51,398 bases of DNA, from the NCBI RefSeq assembly GCF_016236915.1, contig NZ_JAEHOK010000023.1:1-51398 (forward strand), read 5' to 3'. The notes beneath the pieces are model-generated. The model was not told the DNA's origin, did not search any database, and worked only from the letters and a program-made list of their open reading frames with translations. Shown piece by piece: positions 15,730 through 25,288 of this stretch (its first letter is position 1; each line of letters opens with the position of its first letter). Both the position numbers and the translations under genes were made by a program. This DNA is from Salegentibacter maritimus. Its GTDB lineage: Bacteria; Bacteroidota; Bacteroidia; Flavobacteriales; Flavobacteriaceae.

Positions 15730-16491
15730 ATGATATTTTTTGAAATTAATAATCCGGGGTTGTTTCTTGTATGTGTACTCATCTTTTTTGCTGCGGTTTT
15801 TCTCAGGTATCTGGTCGCTGCAGGGATTTTTTATTGGTATTACTTTAAGCTGAAAAATAAAAAGTTTAGTGCAAAAAGGTTAAGTAAACGTGGCTTTAGA
15901 AAAGGGCAGTTAAAAAGTGAGATCTACTGGAGCATGTGGTCTTCTGTAATTTTCGGCTTTTTTGGTGCGGTAACCTATTTTCTTTGGCAAAGGGGCTTTA
16001 CTGCCATTTACTTAGACCTGGAAAAATATGGGCTTTGGTATTTACCGGTAAGTTTTATTTTGCTTTCTCTACTGCACGAAACTTATTATTACTGGATACA
16101 CCGTTGGATGCATAAGCCCGGTGTTTTTAGAAAAATTCATAAAGTACATCACGATAGCCTGGTGCCCAGTCCCTGGACGGCTTTTTCATTTCACCCCTGG
16201 GAGTCTCTATTAGAAGCCATAATAGTCCCGCTGTTGTTACTTCTGATACCCGTACATCCAATTGTTATTGGTCTCTATCTAATCTTTATGACATTTAGTA
16301 GTGTAATAAATCATTTAGATATTGAAATCTATCCAAAATTTTTTAGGAAAACCTGCTTCGGTAAATTGTTTATTGGGGCTACCCATCATCATTTTCATCA
16401 CGCCGAGTTTAAGACCAATTTCGGACTTTACTTCACTTTTTGGGATAGATGGATGCAAACCAAAAGTAAGTCTGAGGCTTCCTCTGAGTAA
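15730..16491 (+). CDS. Sterol-desaturase/fatty-acid-hydroxylase family protein
   Basis: The 253-residue integral-membrane di-iron enzyme has four to five helices and the histidine clusters that bind the irons: H116, H124 and H128 (HETYYYWIHRWMH), H137 and H140-H141 (HKVHH), and H219-H221 with H223-H224 (HHHFHH). Family members hydroxylate or desaturate lipids, using O2 and electrons from a reductase. The substrate here is unknown; a membrane lipid, carotenoid or sphingolipid is possible. The reductase-like gene 101 bases upstream could be its partner. Confidence 0.88.
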   Translation: MIFFEINNPGLFLVCVLIFFAAVFLRYLVAAGIFYWYYFKLKNKKFSAKRLSKRGFRKGQLKSEIYWSMWSSVIFGFFGAVTYFLWQRGFTAIYLDLEKYGLWYLPVSFILLSLLHETYYYWIHRWMHKPGVFRKIHKVHHDSLVPSPWTAFSFHPWESLLEAIIVPLLLLLIPVHPIVIGLYLIFMTFSSVINHLDIEIYPKFFRKTCFGKLFIGATHHHFHHAEFKTNFGLYFTFWDRWMQTKSKSEASSE

Positions 16492-16582
16492 GGAAAGCCC
16501 ATTTTGAAAAGTTTTATAGATTATCCTAAACTTGTTTCAGAGTTTGTACTAATTTTTTTGGAGATTTAAAATGTGAATATTT

Positions 16583-16627
16583 TAACTATGCTAGAAGCTG
16601 AAAAACAAGTTTAGCTTGAGGCTGGTT
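16583..16627. repeat. Diverged copy of a dispersed GAAGCTGAAACAAGTT-type repeat
   Basis: TAGAAGCTGAAAAACAAGTTTAGC near 16590-16613 resembles the words at 30097-30168 and 50184-50200. It looks like a decayed REP-like element in the gap between two genes. Confidence 0.35.
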
Positions 16628-16704
16628 GCCAATCTAAATTCTTCTCTTACGATTATTTCAGGCTTTTGTAAGCTTTCCGTATCTTGAAGCCAAAATAAAA
16701 ATTC

Positions 16705-19158
16705 ATGATAAAAAAACTACCTGTTCTGGGGCTGGCTGCAATGCTTGCAGTTGGTTGCGGAAGTGAGAAATCTCTTTTTGGCGGTAAGGATAAGTCGGCC
16801 GAAAACATACCTAAAAAATCAACCAACGGCCTCAAATCTTATAATCAGGTGATACCTTCTTCGGCTAAATCAGACGAAGGTCTCTTTACCACACATTTTG
16901 TAGACGATAAACTCTACTTCGAAATTCCTTTAGATTTACTGGATAAAGATATGCTTTTGGTAAGCCGTATTGCCGGGGTGCCCGATGGGTATGGTGGGGG
17001 CTATGTAAATGCCGGTTCTAAAGTAAATGAGCAGGTGGTGCGTTGGACCAAACGAAAGGGTAATATAGATGTTAAGGTAATTAGCTTTGAAAATATGAGT
17101 GATGAAGAATCACCTATTTACAAATCGGTACAAGCCAATAATTATTTCCCTATTTTATTTAGTTCAAAAATTGAGACTTATAATGCAGACTCTACAAGTG
17201 TGATAATTGAAGTGGGCGATTTGTTCGAAAACGAAGTAAAAGCCATTAACGGGCTTTCGTCTTCACTTCGGAAACGTTATAAAGTTAGAAGACTAGATCA
17301 AAATAGATCTTATATAGAATCGGCAAATTCGTATCCAAAAAACATAGAGGTGAAACACGTGATGACTTACGAAGCCGAAGAACCACCAACAAGGGACCAG
17401 GCCGGGACTATTTCTATGATGATGAACCAATCTATGGTATTGTTGCCAGACGATAAAATGCAGCCTAGAATTGCAGACCCACGTGTGGGCTGGTTTACTA
17501 TAGATAAGTACAATTATAATTCGGAAGAATTAAAAGCCGATGATTATGAGTTAATTAGGCGTTGGCGATTAGTACCTAAAGATATTGAAGCATATAAACG
17601 TGGAGAGCTGGTAGAGCCGGTAAAACCCATTGTATATTATTTAGATCCTGCCACCCCTAAAAAATGGAGGCCTTATTTTAAGCAAGGAATTGAAGACTGG
17701 AACGTGGCTTTTGAAAAAGCAGGATTTAAAAACGCGGTTATTGCCAAGGATCCGCCTACTAAAGAAGAAGATCCTGAGTTTAGCCCCGAAGATGTTCGCT
17801 ATTCTGTAGTGCGATATGTAGCCAGTACCACAAGAAATGCCGTTGGCCCTTCGGTAACCGACCCGCGTACAGGTGAGATTATAGAAAGTGATATTATTTG
17901 GTACCACAATCACTTGCGTTCTTATCGTAACCGGTTTATGATTGAAGCCGGTGCCCAAACCGAAGATGCCAGAACCTTAAATACCCCCGAATCTGAAATT
18001 GGAGAAATGATGCGTATGGTAATTGCGCACGAGGTGGGGCATGCACTCGGTTTACCGCATAATATGAAAGCGAGCTCAGCCTATCCTACAGATTCTTTAA
18101 GGTCGGCTGAATTTACCCAAAAGTATGGTTTAACTCCATCTATCATGGATTATGCGCGTGTAAATTATGTGGCACAACCTGAAGATAAAGGCGTGCGATA
18201 TATAAGAATGATGGGGCCATACGATTTATATGCCATCAACTGGGGATACCGGTATTTGCCTGAAGCTAAATCGGCTGAAGCAGAGAAAGAAAAATTAGAT
18301 GCCTGGATATTGGAAAAAGCAGGAAACCCCTGGTATGAGTTTGGAAACGGTTATGGGGGAGTAGATCCACAATCCCAACGTGAAAGCCTGGGAGATGATC
18401 AGGTAAAAGCCAGTGAATACGGCTTGGCGAACCTTAAAAGAGTGGTGCCTAACTTAATTGAGTGGACCTCTAAAGATGGCTACGGCTATGAAGATTTGGA
18501 AGAGGTTTATAGAGAATTAACCTATATGTGGAGAGGTTATGTTTCTCACGTGGTAACCAATGTTGGGGGCATTTATGAAACTCGTAAAACCTCAAATCAG
18601 GATGGTGTGGTTTATAAAAACGTGCCTAAACAAAAACAGAAAGAAGCTGTAGAGTTCCTGGTAGATGAGGCTTTTAGCACGCCCAAATGGTTGCTTAACC
18701 AGGAAATATTAGACCGTATTGAAGCTTCAGGAGCTATAGAACGAGTACAAAATTTACAAACCCGGGCCCTTAAAAGCTTGTTGGATGAAGACCGGTTAAA
18801 CCGAATGATAGAAAATGAAGAGATAAACGGAAATGAAGCTTATACCGCTATTAATTTAATGCAAGAATTACGAAAAGGCATTTTTAGCGAACTTTATAGC
18901 CGTAAAAATGTTGATGCGTACCGCCGTAATTTACAACGTTCTTATGTGGATATTGCTTCAAATTATCTCAAAAAAATGAAGTCAGAAGGAAATGAAGCTT
19001 TATTAAAATCAGATATATTGCCATTGATGCGTGGTGAGATGCAAACATTAAAGCAAGATATAAACCGAAGAAAATCTGGGGTAAATCATTCGCTTACCAG
19101 ATATCATTGGAATGATCTAATTGCCAGAATAGATGCTGCGTTGGAGGTAGAGTCTTAA
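16705..19158 (+). CDS. Large zinc-dependent metalloprotease lipoprotein (DUF5117/DUF4953 type)
   Basis: The protein has 817 residues. The N-terminus is a lipoprotein signal (LAAMLAVGC), so it is probably anchored in the outer membrane. Residues about 45-200 form the DUF5117-like domain. The catalytic motif HEVGHALGLPH (442-452) is the metzincin-style HExxHxxGxxH, with E443 as base. A likely Met-turn lies near SIMDYARVNYV. The C-terminal 300 residues are helical. Related proteins are widespread in Bacteroidota; the substrate is unknown. It is a single gene with its own terminator. Confidence 0.88.
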   Translation: MIKKLPVLGLAAMLAVGCGSEKSLFGGKDKSAENIPKKSTNGLKSYNQVIPSSAKSDEGLFTTHFVDDKLYFEIPLDLLDKDMLLVSRIAGVPDGYGGGYVNAGSKVNEQVVRWTKRKGNIDVKVISFENMSDEESPIYKSVQANNYFPILFSSKIETYNADSTSVIIEVGDLFENEVKAINGLSSSLRKRYKVRRLDQNRSYIESANSYPKNIEVKHVMTYEAEEPPTRDQAGTISMMMNQSMVLLPDDKMQPRIADPRVGWFTIDKYNYNSEELKADDYELIRRWRLVPKDIEAYKRGELVEPVKPIVYYLDPATPKKWRPYFKQGIEDWNVAFEKAGFKNAVIAKDPPTKEEDPEFSPEDVRYSVVRYVASTTRNAVGPSVTDPRTGEIIESDIIWYHNHLRSYRNRFMIEAGAQTEDARTLNTPESEIGEMMRMVIAHEVGHALGLPHNMKASSAYPTDSLRSAEFTQKYGLTPSIMDYARVNYVAQPEDKGVRYIRMMGPYDLYAINWGYRYLPEAKSAEAEKEKLDAWILEKAGNPWYEFGNGYGGVDPQSQRESLGDDQVKASEYGLANLKRVVPNLIEWTSKDGYGYEDLEEVYRELTYMWRGYVSHVVTNVGGIYETRKTSNQDGVVYKNVPKQKQKEAVEFLVDEAFSTPKWLLNQEILDRIEASGAIERVQNLQTRALKSLLDEDRLNRMIENEEINGNEAYTAINLMQELRKGIFSELYSRKNVDAYRRNLQRSYVDIASNYLKKMKSEGNEALLKSDILPLMRGEMQTLKQDINRRKSGVNHSLTRYHWNDLIARIDAALEVES

Positions 19159-19177
19159 TTTTTTTAAATATCAATAG

Positions 19178-19220
19178 AAACCCCGAAAAGCATAAAGGTT
19201 TTTCGGGGTTTTATTTTTTT
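19178..19220 (+). terminator. Rho-independent terminator after the metalloprotease gene
   Basis: AAACCCCGAAAA (19178-19189) pairs with TTTTTCGGGGTTTT (about 19199-19212), followed by a long T run to about 19220. Confidence 0.85.
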
Positions 19221-19365
19221 TACCTTAACTTGTTCTATAAACTTTCGCGATTATTTCAGAATCTATTTAGTAAAGATTTAAAGTTGAAAAAAAGGCTTGC
19301 TTTTAGGTTTGTGAAAAATAACAAACATTTGTATTATCCTCTAAAGTTTTCCCTGACGTCAAAAA

Positions 19366-20043
19366 CTATTGCACGGGAAAATCAAAATAAGTTTCAGGAT
19401 AGGGCTCATTTCTAAGGGTATAATGCCACCATTCTTCGGAATACGGTCGGAAGCCATTTTTGAGCATAATTCGTTTTAACAACAAACGATTTGCTTTTTG
19501 TTCTTTGTTAATTTTATTGGTATTATGGTGGGAAATATCTCCGAAGAAATCATATTTGCTGCCCATATCCAGTTCTTTTCCTGTATTCATATCTATAATA
19601 GTGAGGTCTACGGTACTGCCCCTGGAGTGCCCCGATTTGCTGGCTATATAGCCCAACTGAAATAAATCTTTTTTAGCAATTTCAGGGTAAAATATATTTT
19701 TGGAGAGCGTGTCTTTTGGATGTCTGGCCCATTCAATAAAATGGTTTACTGCGGTTTGTGGCCGGTAGGCATCAAAAATTTTAAGGCAATAGCCTTCCTG
19801 CATCAGGTCATCTTGGGCATTTTTTAGTGCTTCAGTAGCCACTTTGGTTAAAATGCCAACCGGTTTATAATAGGCATTCACCGGCTTGCCAATAAAATTA
19901 TTACTTCCGGCATACCTAATATCCAGCTTTATGTTAGGGATTTGTTCTTTGATATAAACAAAATCTTTGGGAAGTCCTTTTTCCTGGGCCAGGCTTATAC
20001 TTAAGTTGCATAGGAAAAGGAAAAGATAGGTTAAGTTTTTCAT
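19366..20043 (-). CDS. VanX/DdpX-type D-Ala-D-Ala dipeptidase (peptidase M15D)
   Basis: The 225-residue protein has a signal peptide (1-19). The M15 zinc-binding and catalytic residues are visible: R94 in DAYRP, H139 and D146 in SGHSRGSTVD, E204 and H207 in EEWWHY. It hydrolyses D-Ala-D-Ala dipeptide released from or destined for peptidoglycan. A signal peptide puts it in the periplasm, which fits recycling of wall peptides rather than vancomycin resistance; no vanH or vanA-like genes are near. It converges with the metalloprotease gene. Confidence 0.9.
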   Translation of the reverse strand: MKNLTYLFLFLCNLSISLAQEKGLPKDFVYIKEQIPNIKLDIRYAGSNNFIGKPVNAYYKPVGILTKVATEALKNAQDDLMQEGYCLKIFDAYRPQTAVNHFIEWARHPKDTLSKNIFYPEIAKKDLFQLGYIASKSGHSRGSTVDLTIIDMNTGKELDMGSKYDFFGDISHHNTNKINKEQKANRLLLKRIMLKNGFRPYSEEWWHYTLRNEPYPETYFDFPVQ

Positions 20044-20242
20044 CTTGGCTAAATTTAATTCAGATTACTCGATAATCGAGGCTTAATGTTTGGAGCTTTG
20101 CCTCGATATTACAAAAAGTTTCTTTAATGTTTTGTTGACCTGCTGTGAGGTAAGTTACTTAAAATATTATTCCCTGATTTTCATCATACTTTTTTCTTGG
20201 TTAAAGGCTTAAATTTAAGCTTATTAATTAAATATTCAGGTC

Positions 20243-20989
20243 ATGGAATTAAAAGGTAAAGTAGCTCTTATAACAGGCGCAGCATCGGGAATAGGAAAAA
20301 GTACAGCCTTACTTTTTGCAAAAGAGGGGGCAAAAGTTTTTTTAACCGATATTAATGAACAAGATGGAAAGGCCTTGGTTACTGAAATTGAGGAATCGGG
20401 AGGAGAAGCTGCATTTCTTAAAGCCGATACCTCTAAGCCAGAAGATTCTGAAAAAAGCGTAGCCCAGGCAGTAAAAAAGTTCGGGCAACTGGATGTTGCC
20501 ATAAACAATGCGGGTATAGGTGGTCCTCAAAATCCTGTTGGGGAATATGAAATTGAAGCCTGGGATAAAGTAGTAAGCATTAATCTTTCCGGGGTTTTTT
20601 ATGGAATGCGATATCAAATTCCTGCGATGCTTAAAAATGGCAAAGGAAGTATTATTAATGTAGCTTCTATTTTAGGAAGTGTAGGTTTTGCAAATGCATC
20701 AGCTTATGTGGCAGCCAAACATGGGGTTGTTGGCTTAACAAAATCGGCAGCACTGGAATATTCGGCGAAAGGAATACGGGTAAATTCTGTAGGACCTGCT
20801 TTTATAAAAACACCATTATTGGAGGGGTTGGACAAGGAGCTTTTGGCGCAATTGGTAAGTGTTCATCCTATTGGGCGTTTGGGAGAAGCAGATGAGGTTG
20901 CACAACTTTTTGTATGGTTGGCAAGTGATAGGTCTTCTTTTGCCACCGGGTCTTATTATCCTATAGATGGAGGGTATTTGTCTCAGTAA
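20243..20989 (+). CDS. SDR-family oxidoreductase
   Basis: The 248-residue classical short-chain dehydrogenase has the TGAASGIG cofactor loop (11-18), an NNAG motif (88-91), and the catalytic S142, Y155 and K159 (YVAAK). D36 after the second strand (FLTDI) suggests NAD(H) preference. The end YYPIDGGYLSQ is typical of 3-oxoacyl-ACP-reductase/glucose-dehydrogenase-like members. The substrate cannot be told and the gene stands alone. Confidence 0.9.
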   Translation: MELKGKVALITGAASGIGKSTALLFAKEGAKVFLTDINEQDGKALVTEIEESGGEAAFLKADTSKPEDSEKSVAQAVKKFGQLDVAINNAGIGGPQNPVGEYEIEAWDKVVSINLSGVFYGMRYQIPAMLKNGKGSIINVASILGSVGFANASAYVAAKHGVVGLTKSAALEYSAKGIRVNSVGPAFIKTPLLEGLDKELLAQLVSVHPIGRLGEADEVAQLFVWLASDRSSFATGSYYPIDGGYLSQ

Positions 20990-21329
20990 GATTTTAAGTT
21001 TTTATTGGTGTAAACAATAAATAGACTGAAAAAGTTTAATAAACTCCTTACTTTTTCCAAAGGCCTTTGGGGCTATTGTTAGCGTCTGCATTGTTTTTTA
21101 ATCGGTGAACAATCAAAAACCTGGAGATATGTTGAATAAAGCCTAAAATCAAAATTTAGCTAGAAGAAAGTAGACTATGCAGAAAGCCTCTTGCCAATAA
21201 AATTGGTTTTCGTTCTCTAAAATATAACTTTATGATTTTCATAAGAAATTGAGAGGTGGATTGCTGCTGAAAAATAGTATTTTAGAACTTTAAATAAGCA
21301 AATCTTAACCGAGAATCTAGTTTATATTT
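20990..21329. other. Non-coding gap upstream of the sensor kinase
   Basis: I see no gene here. It holds a perfect 14-base palindrome CCAAAGGCCTTTGG (21057-21070) and CCAAT-AAA-ATTGG (21194-21206). Either could be a protein-binding site; I cannot assign them. Confidence 0.4.
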
Positions 21330-23984
21330 ATGGTAAAACCTCATACCAACGAGCTTTCTGAAAAAGAAAAAAATATCCTTACTAAATATGCCTTACAGCT
21401 TACCCAAACTATTAGGGAGCCGTTGCTGGTTTTAGATGAAAATTTTTGCGTTTTAAGCGCTACAACCGGGTTTAAGAATAGGTTTAAGCTTATTGAGCAG
21501 GCCATGGATGGAGATTCGGTTTTTCACTTAAACAAAGGGCAATTAGATATACCTGACTTTAGGAATAGTCTTGAAGAGGTCTTAAAAACAGGTGAGGCAA
21601 TTAATGAGAAGACTTTTAGTATTGATCTTAATAAGAAAGGAAAAAAGAGGTTTGCTGTAAATATTTCTTTGCTGGAGTCTCCTAATGCGCAGAATATACT
21701 TTTGGTTAGCTTTAGGAAGCTAAAGGAAATGAGTAAAACCGACAAGCAGGAGGCTGTTTTTAATCGTATTTTTAAAAATATCCTATCAAAAACTCCTGCT
21801 GCTATATGTGTATTACGCGGGCCGAATCATGTCTTTGAGGTGGCCAATGAGAATTATATGAAACTGCTAGGGCATAGGGATATTATTGGTAAGACTGTGC
21901 AAGAAGCGATTCCGGAGGTGGGTAACCAGGGTTTTATAGAACTTTTAGATGAAGTATACAAAACAGGAGAACCTTATATAGGTAAGGAAACCCAGGTACA
22001 ACTCAAAGTAGATGAAGATAAATTTAAAAATTCTTTTCTAAACTTTGTATACCAACCCACCAGAAACCATAAAGGAAAAATAGATGGGATCTTCGCCCAT
22101 GTGATTGACGTTACAGAGCAAGTAGAGGCACGTAAAGCTGTAGAAGATAGCGAAAAACGCCTACGGGAAGTGATTGATGCTGTCCCGGCAATTGTTTGGA
22201 TTTCCGATACTAAAGGGCAAACGGTTTACCTCAATAAAAACTGGTATAGTTATACCGGGCAGGACAAGGAAACTTCTGAAGGTTTAGGGTGGTTGGAAGC
22301 CATTCATCCCGAAGATAGAGAACAAACTAAATTATCATTCCTGGAAGGTCATGAGCAAAAAAAAGGCTATAGTATAGGCTTTAGATTGCGCAACAAAAAA
22401 GGAGAATACAGATGGGTGCTAGATAAGGCAGGCCCTAAATTTGATTCCAGTGGCAATTACGAAGGTATGATAGGTACCTTAATAGATGTCCATGAAGAAA
22501 AAAATAAGGAAGACCTGGTTAGGGAAAAAGATCACCGGCTACAGGGGATTGTAAAAGAGGCTACCGTAGCTACTGCTATTTATACGGGAAGGGAAATGCG
22601 TATAGATCTTGCCAACGATGCTATGATCAAGCTTTGGGGCAAGGATAAGTCGGTTATCGGTACTCCATTGCATAAGGCCTTGCCCGAACTGGACGGACAG
22701 CCTTTTTTAGGTTTGCTTAGAAATGTTTTGGATACCGGGGAAACATATTGGGGAAAAGAAGACAAAGTAGATTTAATGATAGACGGTAAAATGCAAACCG
22801 GCTATTACAACTTTACCTATAAACCCTTAAGGGACAAAAACGGGAAGATTTACGGAATTTTAAATATGGCGATAGATGTAACAGAATCTGTTACATCAAA
22901 AATATTGCTAAAGGAAAGTGAATTTCAGTTTAGGCAAATGGCCGATTTAATGCCCGGAATGGTGTCTAAATCCAACAAGGAAGGTGTGGATATTTATTTC
23001 AATAAAAATTGGCTGGATTTTACCGGAAATGACACTACAAAGCTTAAAGAAAAGGGATGGTTTCAATATATCCATCCCGATGAAAAAGGAGGGTTTTTAC
23101 GTGCCTGGCAAGATTGTCTAAGTACCGGTTGTAATATGGAGATGCAATTGCGCCTTAAAAATAAAGAAGGGAAATATATTTGGCATCTAAGTAGATGTGA
23201 AGCGGTAAAAGAAGACGACGGTTCTATAAAAATGTGGATTTCTGTAAATACCGAAATAAATAAGATTAAGGAAGAAGAAAAGCGGAAAGAAGAGTTTTTA
23301 AAAATGGTAAGTCATGAGTTAAAAACACCGGTAACCTCCATAAAAGGCTATGTTCAGCTTTTGTTAACCTTAATCAAAAAACAAGAGGCGGCAGAAGATT
23401 CAAAACTCCCTCTAAAACCTTCATTAGAGCGCATAAATCATCAGGTAACCAGGTTAACCCGTTTAATTTCAGAAATACTGGATCTTTCAAGGATTAGGGA
23501 AAATCAATTGGAACTAAAAAAGGAAGAATTCAATTTAAACGAATTGGTTAAAGAAACTATTCAGGATATTAATTATACCAATACCCAACACGAGATTAGC
23601 TTAGATAGTGATAGTCAGTTTAGGGTGATGGCAGATAGGGATCGTATTGGGCAGGTAATTATAAATTTTGTAATGAATGCTATTAAATATTCTCCGGGGA
23701 GCCAGAATATAATTCTTAAAATTACCGGAGAGGGTAAAGATAAGGTAAGGGTAAGTGTTAAAGATTTTGGAATAGGAATAGGAGAAGAAAATTATAAAAA
23801 GATTTTTAGGAGATTCTATCGGGTAGAAGTTAAGCGGGAAGAAACTTACTCGGGTTTTGGAATTGGTTTATATTTGGCTAACGAAATTATAGAAAGACAT
23901 AACGGAGAAATACAACTTAAAAGTAAGCTGGGTGAGGGGTCAGAATTTTCATTTATTTTGAACACTACTTGCGTTACTTCTTAA
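21330..23984 (+). CDS. Soluble multi-PAS sensor histidine kinase
   Basis: The 884-residue protein has no membrane helix. About five PAS domains in series precede the kinase: about 28-130, 145-265, 275-395, 405-520 and 525-645. Domains 2 and 4 resemble each other (ENYMKLLGHRDIIGKTVQEA; NDAMIKLWGKDKSVIGTPLHKA), as do 3 and 5 (LNKNWYSYTGQ; FNKNWLDFTGN), suggesting duplication of a PAS pair. The HisKA box has H662 in MVSHELKTP; the ATPase domain shows FVMNAIKYSP, KDFGIGIG and YSGFGIGLYLA. It should phosphorylate the response regulator encoded 9 bases downstream. Signals are unknown but sensed in the cytoplasm. Confidence 0.93.
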   Translation: MVKPHTNELSEKEKNILTKYALQLTQTIREPLLVLDENFCVLSATTGFKNRFKLIEQAMDGDSVFHLNKGQLDIPDFRNSLEEVLKTGEAINEKTFSIDLNKKGKKRFAVNISLLESPNAQNILLVSFRKLKEMSKTDKQEAVFNRIFKNILSKTPAAICVLRGPNHVFEVANENYMKLLGHRDIIGKTVQEAIPEVGNQGFIELLDEVYKTGEPYIGKETQVQLKVDEDKFKNSFLNFVYQPTRNHKGKIDGIFAHVIDVTEQVEARKAVEDSEKRLREVIDAVPAIVWISDTKGQTVYLNKNWYSYTGQDKETSEGLGWLEAIHPEDREQTKLSFLEGHEQKKGYSIGFRLRNKKGEYRWVLDKAGPKFDSSGNYEGMIGTLIDVHEEKNKEDLVREKDHRLQGIVKEATVATAIYTGREMRIDLANDAMIKLWGKDKSVIGTPLHKALPELDGQPFLGLLRNVLDTGETYWGKEDKVDLMIDGKMQTGYYNFTYKPLRDKNGKIYGILNMAIDVTESVTSKILLKESEFQFRQMADLMPGMVSKSNKEGVDIYFNKNWLDFTGNDTTKLKEKGWFQYIHPDEKGGFLRAWQDCLSTGCNMEMQLRLKNKEGKYIWHLSRCEAVKEDDGSIKMWISVNTEINKIKEEEKRKEEFLKMVSHELKTPVTSIKGYVQLLLTLIKKQEAAEDSKLPLKPSLERINHQVTRLTRLISEILDLSRIRENQLELKKEEFNLNELVKETIQDINYTNTQHEISLDSDSQFRVMADRDRIGQVIINFVMNAIKYSPGSQNIILKITGEGKDKVRVSVKDFGIGIGEENYKKIFRRFYRVEVKREETYSGFGIGLYLANEIIERHNGEIQLKSKLGEGSEFSFILNTTCVTS

Positions 23985-23993
23985 TTATTAAAT

Positions 23994-24368
23994 ATGGAAA
24001 AAACTACAAAAATTCTGGTGGTTGATGATGATTCAGGAATAGGGGAGATGCTAAAAACCTTGCTGGAATTTTATGGTTACCAGGTAATGGTTACCGAAAA
24101 GCCACTACTGGCAGAAGAATTAATTCAACAAGAAAGTATAGACCTGGTTTTATTAGATATGCTTATCTCAGGGGTGGATGGTACCGATGTTTGTGCCGGT
24201 ATTAGGCAAAACTCTAAAATAGCTCAAACTCCGGTGCTTATGATGTCGGCATTACATGATGCCGGCCCTAAATGTAAATCGGCCGGTGCCAACGATTTTA
24301 TTGCGAAACCTTTTGAAGTGGAAGATCTTACTGCCAGGATAGAAGCAATTCTACAGAAAAAAGAATAG
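23994..24368 (+). CDS. Single-domain response regulator
   Basis: The 124-residue receiver has acidic residues D11-D13, the phosphorylation site D55 (LVLLDML), a switch residue S85 (MMSA) and K105 (FIAKPF). There is no output domain, so it acts by protein contact or passes the phosphate on. It starts 9 bases after the kinase gene, forming a two-gene operon. The next gene codes for a LexA/CI-like repressor, a possible but unproven functional partner. Confidence 0.93.
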   Translation: MEKTTKILVVDDDSGIGEMLKTLLEFYGYQVMVTEKPLLAEELIQQESIDLVLLDMLISGVDGTDVCAGIRQNSKIAQTPVLMMSALHDAGPKCKSAGANDFIAKPFEVEDLTARIEAILQKKE

Positions 24369-24388
24369 GCATATAATTTTGTAAATAC

Positions 24389-24429
24389 GGAATATATCCA
24401 ATAAATTTGGGTTTTAATGGATATATTCC
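24389..24429. promoter_or_regulatory. 12-bp perfect inverted repeat before the LexA-like gene, candidate operator
   Basis: GGAATATATCCA (24389-24400) and TGGATATATTCC (24418-24429) are perfect mirror arms with a 17-base spacer. Each arm is itself nearly palindromic. It ends 15 bases before the repressor gene start. Without a T run after the arms a terminator is less likely than autoregulation by the repressor. Confidence 0.5.
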
Positions 24430-24444
24430 TAAAACATTATAATT

Positions 24445-25218
24445 ATGGGCCAACCACCTTCTATTGAAATTAAACATTTTAAAGAGATTAGGGAAGAAAA
24501 TAACTTTACCCAATCTGAATTTGCCGATCTTTTAGGGATTAAAAACTCTACTGCCGATATTGAGCGGGGTCGTACCAAGCTTTCGGGCAAAGTGGTGGCC
24601 GAACTTCTTGGGCAGTTTGGGGTTAATCCATTGTGGCTTTTTGGGCAAAGTGGGCAAAAGTTTTTACAACTTAGTAAAGGCGATGTTAGCCCCAAGGTAG
24701 TGACCGTAGATTCTTCAGATAATGAGAATATGCTCATGGTAAATCAAAAGGCTGCGGCCGGTTACCCCCATAATGTACAGGATGTAGAATGGTATCAGCA
24801 ATTACCGGCTTTTGATATTCCATTGCCCGAATTTAGAAATGCTACTTACAGGGGCTTCCAAATTGAAGGTGATAGTATGCTTCCAAATTATTATCCTAAT
24901 GAATGGGTTTTGGCTAAAGCCGTACCCGATTTGGACCAGGCCAGCAACAATAAAATTTATGTAGTGGTTTTACAAGACTCGGTGTTGGTAAAAAAACTAC
25001 AGAAATTACCTGATTCTTCTAAGATATTATTGATCTCCTTAAATGAAGAATATCTTCCTATTGAAGTGAATATAAATGAAATTCAGGAGCTTTGGCAGGT
25101 AAACTCAAAGCTTACTTTTAATCTGGATAATCCTTCAGAAAGCGGTCTTTTTAGAGAGTTAAAACAATCTATGGAAGATCTTAAACGAGAGCTTCGAACT
25201 TTTAAAAAACAGGCATAA
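24445..25218 (+). CDS. LexA/CI-like self-cleaving transcriptional repressor (XRE HTH + S24 peptidase)
   Basis: The 257-residue protein has an N-terminal XRE helix-turn-helix (10-65: FTQSEFADLLGI, NSTADIERGR) and a C-terminal S24 domain. The cleavage dipeptide A105-G106 lies in KAAAGYP, much like LexA's AAGEP. The catalytic pair is S144 (EGDSM) and K183 (LVKKL). All parts needed for RecA-stimulated or stress-induced self-cleavage are present. The last 35 residues are helical and charged. It may repress its own gene through the inverted repeat upstream. Its targets are unknown, and it differs from classical LexA in its HTH type. Confidence 0.88.
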   Translation: MGQPPSIEIKHFKEIREENNFTQSEFADLLGIKNSTADIERGRTKLSGKVVAELLGQFGVNPLWLFGQSGQKFLQLSKGDVSPKVVTVDSSDNENMLMVNQKAAAGYPHNVQDVEWYQQLPAFDIPLPEFRNATYRGFQIEGDSMLPNYYPNEWVLAKAVPDLDQASNNKIYVVVLQDSVLVKKLQKLPDSSKILLISLNEEYLPIEVNINEIQELWQVNSKLTFNLDNPSESGLFRELKQSMEDLKRELRTFKKQA

Positions 25219-25221
25219 ATA

Positions 25222-25258
25222 AAAAAAACCTTTTTGATATGTATCAAAAAGGTTTTTC
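25222..25258 (+). terminator. Rho-independent terminator after the repressor gene
   Basis: AAAAACCTTTTTGATA and TATCAAAAAGGTTTTT form a perfect 16-bp stem with a two-base loop. The palindrome has A and T runs on both sides, so it may work in both directions and also serve the leftward lipoprotein gene ending at 25289. Confidence 0.85.
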
Positions 25259-25288
25259 CATTGGTTGGTTAGCTTGTAAAAAAATGCT

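Noticed and set aside
19366-20043. VanX-like protein as part of a vancomycin-resistance cluster
   Set aside because: No vanH, ligase or vanRS genes are near, and a signal peptide points to wall-peptide recycling.
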